Assembly (NCBI RefSeq): GCF_002209485.1
Contig: NZ_NJIX01000004.1
Location: 62,001-126,000, forward strand
Direction: 5' to 3'
Source: Achromobacter sp. HZ34
Lineage (GTDB): Bacteria; Pseudomonadota; Gammaproteobacteria; Burkholderiales; Burkholderiaceae_B
DNA length: 64,000 nt
Shown here: positions 37,497 to 47,200 of the stretch, in pieces
How the letters are laid out: every line of letters starts with the position of its first letter
Numbering within the stretch: the first letter of the stretch is position 1
Notes under the pieces: model-generated
The model's input: only the letters and a program-made list of their open reading frames with translations
What the model was told of the DNA's origin: nothing
The model's database searches: none
Translations under genes and position numbers: made by a program

Positions 37497-38237
37497 TCAG
37501 TGCTTGCCGGCGATGAGGCCGGGCACTGCAAAACGTTTTTCCAGGCCGCGCAGGCTCAGTACCACAGCGCCGTTGATGATCAGGTAGACCAGCGTGGCGG
37601 CGCTGAAAGCCTCGAAGATGTGGAAGCTGAATTCCTGCATGGCGCGCGCCTGGCCGGTCAGTTCCAGCAGGCCTATGGTCAGCGCCACGGAGGAATACTT
37701 GATGGTGCCCATGAACTCCGAAGTCAGCGGCGCGATGACGATGCGATAGGCCTCGGGCAGGATGATGTGGCGGTACACCTGTGGCTGGCTCAGGCCCAGC
37801 GCGGTGCCAGCCTGGAACTGGCCGCGCGGCAGCGACTGGATACCGGCGCGTATCTGTTCACACACGCGCGATGCGCCATACAGCGTCAGGCACAGCAACG
37901 CCGGCACGAACTGCCCCCAGGGTTGCGGCATCTGCTTGATGGCCAGGCCCAGCGACTTGGGCACGATCTCCGGCACGACGAAGTACCAGAGGAACATTTG
38001 CACCAGCAGCGGGCAGTTGCGGAACAGTTCCACATAGACGGTGCCGAACCCGCGCAGCGCGCGGGACGTGCACGTGCGGAAGACCGCCAGCAGGGAACCC
38101 AGCGCCAGCGCCAGCACCCAGGTCGATAGTGACAGCGCCAGCGTCCAGCCCGCACCCATGGCCAAGGTCTGCAGGAAGTTATGTACGCCGTCGGGCGACA
38201 TCTCCAGAAAGACCTGCCAGCTCCAGTCGTAATTCAT
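37497..38237 (-). CDS. gltJ: Polar amino-acid ABC importer permease (GltJ-like)
   Basis: 246 residues. The N-terminus MNYDWSWQVF and VYVELFRNCPLLVQMFLWYFVVPE match GltJ proteins. The EAA-type loop is SLPRGQFQAGTALGLSQPQVYRH. It pairs with the GltK-like subunit in the inner membrane. It follows the binding-protein gene after 102 bp containing a strong hairpin. Confidence 0.92.
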   Translation of the reverse strand: MNYDWSWQVFLEMSPDGVHNFLQTLAMGAGWTLALSLSTWVLALALGSLLAVFRTCTSRALRGFGTVYVELFRNCPLLVQMFLWYFVVPEIVPKSLGLAIKQMPQPWGQFVPALLCLTLYGASRVCEQIRAGIQSLPRGQFQAGTALGLSQPQVYRHIILPEAYRIVIAPLTSEFMGTIKYSSVALTIGLLELTGQARAMQEFSFHIFEAFSAATLVYLIINGAVVLSLRGLEKRFAVPGLIAGKH

Positions 38238-38281
38238 GCGTGTATCCAGGAATGGATGGGGCCGGTAGTGGCGCGTCGGCG

Positions 38282-38311
38282 CCCTTGCCGCGCGTTAACA
38301 CGCGGCAAGGG
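38282..38311 (-). terminator. Intercistronic hairpin between binding-protein and gltJ genes
   Basis: CCCTTGCCGCG (38282-38292) pairs perfectly with CGCGGCAAGGG (38301-38311) around an 8-nt loop. There is no T-run on the minus strand. It lies 29 bp past the binding-protein stop. Confidence 0.65.
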
Positions 38312-38339
38312 TGCCGATACGCAGGGTCCGGCGTGGCCC

Positions 38340-39254
38340 TTATTCGTAGGCCGCCGGGTCGCCCGAGTCGGTGGGATGCGCCAGCGCGCGCTTGAGCGCG
38401 TCGCTCATCGGATACTTCAGGTTGATGTTGCGCGGCGGGATGGGCGAGTTGAAGTACTTCTCGTAGATCGCCGCGATCTTGCCGTTCTTCATCAATTCGA
38501 TGACGGCGTCATCGACCACTTTCTTGAAAGCGGGATCGTCCTTGGGTTCCATGATGCCGTACGGCGCCAGCTGCAGGCCCTTGGTGCCGATGACGAAGTC
38601 GTCGGGGCTCTTGGACGAAGCCACCGAACCGTAGGCCAGGCCGTCGTCATTGGCCGAACCGGCGGCGCGCCCGGACTGCACCATCAGGAATGTCTCGCCG
38701 GTGTCCTTGGCGCCGATGACCTGGATGCCGTAGTTGTTCTTGGCATTGATCTCGGAGATCAGGCGGAAGGTCTGGCCGCCGGCCTGGGCCGCGATGGCCT
38801 TGCCACGGAAGGTCGCGGGATCGTTGGGATCCACGCCCGCATCCCTGCGCGCCATCAGCACCACCTGCGCGACGAATGTCGTCGGGGCGAAGGACACCAG
38901 CTTGTGGCGGTCCGGCAGGTTGGTGGTGTTACCACATTCGAGATCGATGGTGCCGTTGTTCAACAGCGGGATGCGCGTGGCCGAGGTGGTGGGGTTGTAG
39001 CGCACGTCCAGCTTGGGCAGTTTCAGGTTCGCCTGCACCGCCTTGGCGATTTCCTGGCAGATTTCCACCGTGTAGCCGATCGGCTTCTGTGTCGCGTCCA
39101 GGTAGGAGAACGGGACCGAGGATTCCGGATGGCCGATGACGATGGCGCCCGTCTCGCGAATCTTGTCCAGGCGGCTGGCGCCCTCGGCATGCGCCGTGGC
39201 GGCGCTGGTGGCGGCAACGAGCAGCGCCGCGGCAAACGTAGTGGTGGTTTTCAA
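38340..39254 (-). CDS. Polar amino-acid ABC importer, substrate-binding protein
   Basis: 304 residues from a TTG start at 39254. It is an SBP_bac_3 (GltI-like) periplasmic protein. The signal peptide is about 1-23 (FAAALLVAATSAATAHA). The mature part has LDKIRETGAIVIGHPES, PIGYTVEICQEIA and LDVRYNPTTSATRIPLL, all characteristic of glutamate/aspartate binding proteins. No in-frame ATG fits the signal peptide. A GGGGA lies 5-9 nt before the TTG. An ATG ACT TGA mini-ORF overlaps the TTG and might affect initiation. It is divergent from a LysR gene. Confidence 0.9.
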   Translation of the reverse strand: MKTTTTFAAALLVAATSAATAHAEGASRLDKIRETGAIVIGHPESSVPFSYLDATQKPIGYTVEICQEIAKAVQANLKLPKLDVRYNPTTSATRIPLLNNGTIDLECGNTTNLPDRHKLVSFAPTTFVAQVVLMARRDAGVDPNDPATFRGKAIAAQAGGQTFRLISEINAKNNYGIQVIGAKDTGETFLMVQSGRAAGSANDDGLAYGSVASSKSPDDFVIGTKGLQLAPYGIMEPKDDPAFKKVVDDAVIELMKNGKIAAIYEKYFNSPIPPRNINLKYPMSDALKRALAHPTDSGDPAAYE

Positions 39255-39370
39255 GTCATTCCCCGGTCTTCCCTGGCACCTTGGCGGTGCTGGACTGTGA
39301 TACCGGACTCGTAGTGGTCCGGATGGCGAAAAGTATGTCTTACCTGTAATGTTTTTCCCAATTCCACTTT

Positions 39371-39386
39371 TGTATCGTTCTATACA
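39371..39386. promoter_or_regulatory. Candidate LysR-type operator
   Basis: TGTAT-N6-ATACA, a short dyad fitting the T-N11-A rule for LysR-family sites. It lies 9 bp from the LysR start codon and 117 bp from the importer start, in the divergent promoter region. Confidence 0.45.
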
Positions 39387-39394
39387 GTTCTGGT

Positions 39395-40354
39395 ATGACG
39401 AATCCACGCTTGGGCCTGCGCCAGATCGAGGCCTTCCGGGCCATCATGGTGTCCGGGTCGATGACCGCGGCAGCGCGCCGCATGCACACCTCGCAGCCGC
39501 AGGTGAGCCGGCTGATCGCGCAGCTCGAAGCGATCACGCAGTTCCCCCTGTTCGAACGCAATGGCAGCCGGCTGACGCCGACACTGGACGGATCGCGCTT
39601 CTTCACCGAGGTGGAGAAGACGTTCATCGGCCTGGCCGGACTGGAGTCGGCGGCGGCCAGCATCCGCTCGTTTTCGGCGGGCCGCCTGAATGTGGCCGCC
39701 ATGCCGCGCCTGGCCGGCGGGCTGCTGGCGCGCATCGTCGTGCGCTTCAAGGCGCAGTACCCGGACGTCATGGTGTCGATCCAGTCGGGCAATGCCGGCA
39801 CGGTGCATGACTGGATCACCTCGGGCTTTTGCGAGGCCGGCCTGGCGATGCTTTACAGCGACGTGCCGGGGGTACAGGTAGAGCCCGTGATCAATACCCG
39901 TTGCGTCGCGGTGCTGCCGCGCGGCCACCGCCTGGCGCGCCTGAAGCGGCTCAAGCCCGCCGATTTCGTCGGCGAGCCGTTCATCTCCTTTCCCATGGGC
40001 AGCGCGCTGCGCGAACGTATCGACGGTATCTTCCAGACGGCCAAGGTGGAGCGGCACATCGTCGCCGAGGCTGGCCTGGGCGCGTCGATCTGCGCCCTGG
40101 TGGCGGCCGGCCTGGGCGTCAGCCTGATCAATCCCGTGGCGGCGGGCGAGGAAAAACTGGAGGGGGAAATCGAGGTGCGGCCATTTTCACCGGCGGTGCC
40201 GGTGATCATCGGCCTGCTGTATCCGCCGTATCACAATCGTACGCGCCTTGTGAATGTCTTCGCGGAGCTGGCGCGCGAGGTCATGCGGGAGGAACTGGCG
40301 GCGTTCGACGACGGCGCCGCGCGGCGCAAACAGGGCAGCGTTGGCGCGCTGTAG
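39395..40354 (+). CDS. LysR-family transcriptional regulator
   Basis: 319 residues. The N-terminal helix-turn-helix is FRAIMVSGSMTAAARRMHTSQPQVSR (about residues 14-39). The effector domain begins near residue 95. The divergent arrangement with the amino-acid importer and aldolase unit suggests it controls them. The C-terminal 20 residues are polar and variable. Confidence 0.93.
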   Translation: MTNPRLGLRQIEAFRAIMVSGSMTAAARRMHTSQPQVSRLIAQLEAITQFPLFERNGSRLTPTLDGSRFFTEVEKTFIGLAGLESAAASIRSFSAGRLNVAAMPRLAGGLLARIVVRFKAQYPDVMVSIQSGNAGTVHDWITSGFCEAGLAMLYSDVPGVQVEPVINTRCVAVLPRGHRLARLKRLKPADFVGEPFISFPMGSALRERIDGIFQTAKVERHIVAEAGLGASICALVAAGLGVSLINPVAAGEEKLEGEIEVRPFSPAVPVIIGLLYPPYHNRTRLVNVFAELAREVMREELAAFDDGAARRKQGSVGAL

Positions 40355-40437
40355 AAGAACAGGCTTGGCCAGGAAAGGCCGGTCCATGGAGCAGCTCGCC
40401 GGCAATGCTTGTGAGGACAAAGCTGGTCCGGATAAGG

Positions 40438-40620
40438 CTCGGCCCCGGGGGACGGGGCCGAGGTACTGCATCGGGAGGACTTCCTGAACTGCCACCCCGC
40501 CTCCCGCCGGAGCAACCACCTGGATTCAGCGGGTCCAGGCGGCCGGACTACGCAGGATGGTTCGGGGTTCTCTGTCGTTCCCCATGACTTGAATTCTGCG
40601 CCGATGCGGGCCGGGGATAA
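40438..40620 (-). ncRNA. Candidate small RNA or decayed DUF4148-type cassette (cassette A)
   Basis: Minus-strand unit resembling the DUF4148 cassette at 54.4-55.1 kb. From upstream it has the conserved promoter/leader block (40571-40661), about 65 nt of unique sequence, a stem-loop CGGGAGG/CCTCCCG (40506-40472) whose loop holds GCAGTTC and GAAGT, a GCAGTAC heptamer, and a GC-rich hairpin CTCGGCCCC/GGGGCCGAG (40438-40462). The only ORF is 19 codons (ATG at 40586) and does not resemble DUF4148. The GC hairpin also faces the LysR gene and may end both transcripts. Confidence 0.35.
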
Positions 40621-40661
40621 ACCCTAGGTCCGGGAATCACTTGTCCATCAACTGATGGAAT
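40571..40661 (-). repeat. Conserved promoter/leader block, copy A
   Basis: Matches 55016-55105 over about 90 bp on the same strand. Shared elements on the minus strand are TGGAMAAGTGATT, GGGTTTATCCC, GCGCARAATTCA and GTCATSGGGAAC in the same order and near-identical spacing. In copy B it lies just upstream of the DUF4148 gene, so it is most likely a promoter and leader. No sigma-factor consensus fits clearly. Confidence 0.6.
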
Positions 40662-41215
40662 AAGTTTTTATTCATCTTATTTATGGTTTATTCGTGCGCC
40701 TTGTTTCGAAGTATGTCTGTGACGTCGGCGTCGGCTTACGCAGCGCCCGTCGGTGCCATGCGAGCGTAATTTTTCAAGCCTGATTTGATCGAAAAATTGC
40801 GTTATTCGTGTCGAATTAATCACAATTTGCTGATTTCTTGCACTTGGCAACGTGAAGCAAATACATGGCCTTTCGTTTTTTTTCGGAAAAATACGGTAGG
40901 GCAGCAATTTGTCTCTTCATCGCTCGTCTTTACGGCGTAAAAATGCAACGAAATTCATCCCAAAAGCCCCGTCTCCTCGTGCGTAAGAATTAATTAGAAG
41001 CATTCAGCTGAGAGTTGTATTCCAGATCGTTTCCCCGGTATGGGAATGTCAGTCCAGGTAAAGAAATTGCATCATTACGGCACACAGAAGTAATCCAAAC
41101 CTGTAGGCGTCGTGATGACTGATTTGCCGCCGCAGCGCCCTGGGGGCCGCGGCGGATGCCCCGCTCACCGGAGGAGACGCCGCGGCGGGACGCTTCACGA
41201 CTCCTGGAGTAGCAG
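40662..41215 (+). promoter_or_regulatory. AT-rich upstream region and leader of the giant autotransporter
   Basis: About 550 bp, markedly more AT-rich than its surroundings from 40660 to 41100. It contains the inverted repeat AATTTTTC (40768-40775)/GAAAAATT (40791-40798), a T8 tract (40876-40883) and many possible -10 elements, none decisive. A GC-rich hairpin CCGCCGC/GCGGCGG (about 41130-41157) lies in the presumed leader. TGGAG sits 7 nt before the autotransporter ATG. No ORF of substance is present. It probably carries the promoter and regulator-binding sites. Confidence 0.5.
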
Positions 41216-44200
41216 ATGAGCTTGGTTCGTCAGAAAGCCCGGTCGCGTTCCCCTATCGTTCCGAACTATGTCTGGCGTTTGCTGGGCGTCCTGATGGCCA
41301 CACCGACCGCTACATGGGCGGCATGCACGACCAGTGGCGTGAGCATCGTTTGCAACACGGCGGCGAATCCCCTGGCGCCCGCGGTCGGCAGCATATTGAA
41401 CGGAGTGACGCTCAACGTCGGCTCCGGTGGCACCGTAGGACAGCTGCTGCTTGGGCCCGCTGTCTCCCTGACCGGGAACAACGCCACGGTGATCAACAAC
41501 GGCGTGATCGATCCTTCCATCGGCAGTCTTCTGCAGTTGGGCGCGACTGGTGTGACGCTGGGCAATGCCGTCGGCGGCAATGTTGCCCTCACCAACACCG
41601 GGACGATACGCGGCAGTGGCGTTGATCTGCTGGGCGGATTGGTGTCAGTGAATATCCTCGGCGGCGTGGGAGTCGTGGCACAGGCCAACAGCGCCGGCTC
41701 GATCAACATCAACAACAGCGGGTTTATTGGCGGCCCGTCGAACGGTGCCGTCAGCGCCACCATCAACCTGTCGGCCAACCCGGCCATCATCGCCTATGGC
41801 GGCGCGCCCATCACGGTGACCAACACCGGCACCATCGTCGGCCGCGTCGCTTTGGGCACCTCCGCCGCGGGCAACCGCATGGTCAATGCGGGGACGGTCG
41901 ACGGCGGCGTGAATCTGGGTATCAACAGCAGGAACACCTTCACGGCGGTGACGGGATCCCAGGTCGTCAATACTGGCACCATCCTGAACGTGGCCATCGG
42001 CGACCTGCTGAGTCTGGGCGTGAGCTTCGCCAATCCCGGTGTGGTCGACGGCGGTGCCGGCGGCAACAATACGCTGGTCCTGCAGAACGCCGCCAGCGGC
42101 ACCGGCAGCGGCACCACGGGAACCGGCACCGCCAGCGGGGCGGTCTACCAGAACTTTCAGAACCTGGTCATCAACAGCGGCACCTGGAACGTGACGGGAA
42201 CGCTGGCGACGCAGAGCACGGCGATCAACGGTGGCGCGCTGCTGTTGAACGATGGCAGCACTTTCGGCACGGGCCAGGTCGCGGTCAGCGGTGGCGCGCT
42301 CGTCGCCAATGTCCCCAGTGTCTCCCTGTCCAACGCCTTCAACCTGGGCGCGGGTGGGCTGAGCGTCCAGGGCGGCAATGCCCTGGCCCTGAACGGCGTG
42401 GTGGCCGGCAGCGGCGGCGTGACCAAGGGTGGCCTGGGTACGCTGACGCTGGGCAGCGCCAATGCCTATACCGGCGGCACCACGTTGTCCGGTGGCACGC
42501 TGGCCTTGGGCAATGGGGCCGCACTGGGTACGGGCGCCTTGAACGTCGCCGGCACCACCACGCTGCAGAACAACAGCGCGATGACGGTCGGCAACCTGGT
42601 GGCCTTGAATGGCGACCTGACCGTGACGAACGCCACGGACCTCGGCCTGACCAACACCATCTCCGGCACCGGCGCTTTGATCAAAACCGGTGCGGGCACG
42701 CTGACCTTGTCCGGCAACAACACCTACGCGGGCGGTACGACGCTGGGCGGCGGTGGCCTGACCGTCGGCAGCAACAGCGCGCTGGGCACCGGCGCGGTGA
42801 CCGTCAATGGCGCGAACACACTGCAATCGAGCGTCGCCGCCGGCTTGCAAAACACCGTCATCCTGAACAACGGCTCCGCGCTGACCGTCACCGGCGCGAA
42901 CGATCTGGCGCTCAATGGCGCCGTCAACGGCGCAGGCCGGCTGGCCAAGACCGGGACGGGCGTCCTGACGCTGGGCGGCATCAACAACTACAGCGGCGGT
43001 ACCACGCTGGCTGGCGGCACCGTCAACCTGGGCAGCCCGACGCCGTTCGGTAGCGGCGCGATCAGCGTGACGGGCGCGACCACGCTCAACAGCCTGGGTG
43101 GCTTGACGGTGGGTAACGCCGTCGCCCTCACGGGCGCGCCGCTGACGGTAACCGGCACCAATGCGCTCGCGCTGAGCGGCGGCATCAGTGGCAACGGATC
43201 CCTGGTGAAGAACGGCACGGGCAGCCTGACGCTGGGCAGCACGAACACCTACACCGGCAACACGACCTTGAACGCCGGCACGCTGGTGGCGGGCGCCAAC
43301 AACGCCTTGGGCAGCGGTTCGCTGATCGTCGGTGGCGCAGCCACACTGGATAGCTCGGCCGCGGCGGCCTTGGCCAACGCCGTGCAACTGAACGGTGCCT
43401 TGACGGTCGCCGGCAGCAACAACCTGACCCTGGGCGGCGCCATGACCGGCGTTGGCCAATTGACCAAGAACGGCGCCGCCAACCTGACGCTCAATGGCGC
43501 CAACACCAATAGCGGCGGCGTGGTGCTGAATGCGGGCACGCTGACCCTGGGCAACGCCGGCGCCTTGGGCAGCGGCTTGTTGACCGTAGGCGGCAATGCC
43601 ACGCTTGCCGCAACCAACCTGGCGGTGGCCAATGGCGTGCGCCTGGGCAGCGGCACCACGCTGGGCATCCAGACGGGCGGTGGCGCAACGGCATTGGGCA
43701 GCGCCACCGGCACCATCACAGGCGGTGGCGCGCTGGCGCTGAACGACGCGGGAACGCTGACCGTATCCGGCAACAACAGCTATCAGGGCGGCACCACGCT
43801 GAATGCGGGCCGGCTGGTGCTGGATAGCGATACGGCGCTGGGCGTCGGTCCGTTGACGGTGGCAGGCGCTGCCACGCTGGATACGACGGCGGCCGCCGCG
43901 GGCACGCGGCAATTGGCCAACAACGTCAATCTGGCGTCGGCGCTGACGGTCGACACCGCCAACAATCTCAATCTCTCCGGTAACGTCACCGGCGCCGGCA
44001 CGCTGGTGAAGAACGGCACGGGCCTGCTCGCCTTGAACGGCACGGGCAACGCCTACGGCGGCCTGGTCATCAACGCCGGCACGGTGCAGGCATCCTCGGC
44101 CACGCTGGGCGCGAACGTGCAGAACAACGCCAACCTGGCGCTGGTACAGAACGCGGCCGGCACCTATGCCGGCAACATCAGCGGCACCGGCAGTGTCGAC

Positions 44201-47200
44201 GTCAACGGCACGGCGCTGCTGTCCTTGAGCGGCGTCAACACCTTCACCGGCGGCTTGAACGTGCTGACGGGCGCGGTGGAAACGCGCGGCGGCCAGGCCT
44301 TGTCCGATGCGCTGGCCGTCAACGTGGCCAGCGGCGCGGAACTGCGCATCACCGACAGCGAAGCCTTGGGCACGCTGGCTGGCACCGGCGCCGTCAATGT
44401 CGGCACGGGCGCGACGCTGCGCCTGGGCGACAGCGGCGCCAACGGCAGCTTCGGCGGCGTGCTGGGCGGCGTCGGCAATATCACCAAGGGCGGTACCGGA
44501 TCGCTGGTGCTTACCGGCGCCAGTACCAACACGGGCGTGCTGGGCGTGGAAGACGGCCGCCTGCAAGTCGATGGATCGATCAACAACAGCGCGGTGAATG
44601 TGGGTGCGGGTGCGACGCTGGCGGGCGCGGGCAGCATCGTCGGCCCCGTGACGGTGGCCAACAACGGCATTCTGTCGGCCACGCAGGGCCAGACCTTGAC
44701 GATGGGCGGCTTGGCGTTGAACGATAGCTCAAAAGTCAACGTGACCTTGGGCGCGGCAACATCGACCCCGCAGCCGCTGGTACAGGTCAACGGCAATCTC
44801 ACGCTGGACGGCCAGTTGAACGTGACGGATGCGGGCGCGGGTTCGAGCCTGGGCCAGTTCGGCCTGGGCAGCTATCGGGTCTTCGGCTACACCGGCGTGC
44901 TGGTGGACAACGGCCTCACCATCGGCAGCATCCCCGCTGGCTTCACGCCGGATCAACTGGCCTTGCAGACCAGCATCAGCAACCAGGTCAACCTGGTGGT
45001 GGGCGGCAGCAACGACAGCGTCCTGTTCTGGAACGGCACCACCACGACGCCCGGAGCCGTGGTGGGTGGTGCGGGTACCTGGCAGGCGGGCAACGGCAAC
45101 TGGACGAATACAACAGGCCAGTTTCCCGCGGCCTGGGATAACACCGTGCCCAGGTTCGCGATCTTCAGCGGTACCGGTGGCGCGGTCAACGTAGTCGGTA
45201 CGCAGAACATCACGGGCCTGCAGATCGCCGCCAATGGCTACACCTTGAACGGCGGCGCCTTGAATCTTGCCGCGGGCACCGACGTCGTGCGCGCCGATGC
45301 GGGCGTGACCGGCACCATCAACTCGGCGATCACCGGCAGCGGCGCGTTGCAGAAGCGCGACTTCGGCACCGTGATCCTGACGGGCAACAACACTTATACG
45401 GGCGGCACCACCGTCAGCGAAGGTGTCCTGCAAGTGAACGCGGACACCAACCTGGGCGCGCCCGCAAGCGCGGTGGCGCTGGATGGCGGTACCTTGCGCA
45501 TCGACGGCAATGCCTATACCGGCACCACGCGCGCCATCAGCGTAGGCAGCGGCGGCACGCTGGATATCGCGGCGGCGAACAATACTTTCACCCTGGGCCA
45601 GGACCTGACGGGCGCCGGCCGGCTGACCAAGGCCGGCGCGGGCACGCTGGCGCTCAACGGCAACAACGGCGCACTGGCCGGGGTCGATTTGAATGCCGGC
45701 ACGCTGAGCGTCGGCAGCGCCACGGCCTTGGGCGCGGGCGTCCTGAACGTGAACGGCGCGGCGGCGCTGGACAGCAGCAGCGCCTTGGCGCTGGCCAATA
45801 ACGTAGTGATCGCCGACGGCTTTGCGCTGACCAACACCGGCACCCAGAATCTCACGCTGAATGGCGTTGTCGGCGGTGGCGCGGGCAATACAGGCAGCCT
45901 GATCAAGGCGGGCGCGAGCACGCTGACGCTGAACGGCGCCAACACCTATGGCGGCGGTACCACGCTGGCGGGCGGCACTATCGCCTTGGGCAACGATGGC
46001 GCGCTCGGTTCCGGCGTGGTGACCGTCAGCGGCACGGGCCAGCTGCTGGCCAGCGGCACGCGCGTATTGGGCAATGACATCGTGCTCGCCAATGCGTTGA
46101 CGGCGGGGGGTTCCGACGATCTGACGTTGAATGGCGCGATCAGTGGTGCCGGTCCCTTGGTCAAGGCGGGAACGGATCGCCTGACGCTCAATGGCGTCAA
46201 CACCTACACGGGCGGCACGCAACTGCAAGCCGGGACACTGGCGCTGGGCAATGACAGCGCGATCGGCGCGGGTCCGTTGACCGTCACCGGCAACGCGGCG
46301 CTCGACAGCGCCAGCGCGCTGGCCCTGGGCAACGCCATCGCCGTCACCAATGCGGGCACCAACCTGACCGTGGCGCAGAACAACGACGCCACGCTGTCCG
46401 GCGTCATCAGCGGCGACGGCGGCGTGGTGCTGGGCGGCAATCACACGCTGACCCTGACCGGCGCGAACACGTATGGCGGCGATACGACGTTGACAGGCGG
46501 CACGCTGCTGCTGGCGGCGAGCGATGCGCTGGGCAGCAATGCCCCCGGTTCGACCACCGCCGGCAGATTGGTCGTCAGCGGTCCGGCCGCGATAGGCGGC
46601 ACCGCCGGCGGCACCGAGGTGGCCATTGGCAACGTCGTGCAGCTGGACGGCACCCTTACGGTGACGGGGCCGCAGGACGTCGATCTCACTGGCGCCATCA
46701 GCGGCGCCGGGGGCCTGGTGAAGGACGCCTCGGCCACGACCCTGACCATCGGAGCCGTCAACGACTACAGCGGCGGCACCGTATTGCAAGGTGGCACACT
46801 GCAACTGCTCAACGGCAATGCGCTGGGCACGGGCGGCCTTGCCGTGACGGGCGACGCCACGCTACGCAACGGCCTTGCAGGCACTGCGCTGGCGGTAGGC
46901 AACAACATCGCACTGGGCGCGGCCTTGGCGGTCGATGGCAATGGCGCACCCCTGGCCTTGAACGGCGTGCTGTCGGGGGGTGGCGCGCTGTCGACGGCCG
47001 GCGCCACCGACCTGACGCTCAATGGCCTGAACACCTACACCGGCGGCACGCAGATAGGGGGCGGTACGCTGACGCTGGGCAACGACCAGGCGCTGGGGAC
47101 CGGCACGCTTACGGTGGCGGGCGCCACCACGCTGAACGGCAGTGCGCCTTTGGTCCTGGCCAATGCCGTGCAGTTGAATGCGGGTCTCGATGTCGATACC

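Noticed and set aside
40876-40883. T8 tract upstream of the autotransporter as a phase-variation switch
   Set aside because: It is short, about 330 bp from the start codon and not clearly placed between promoter elements. Nothing else supports slipped-strand control.
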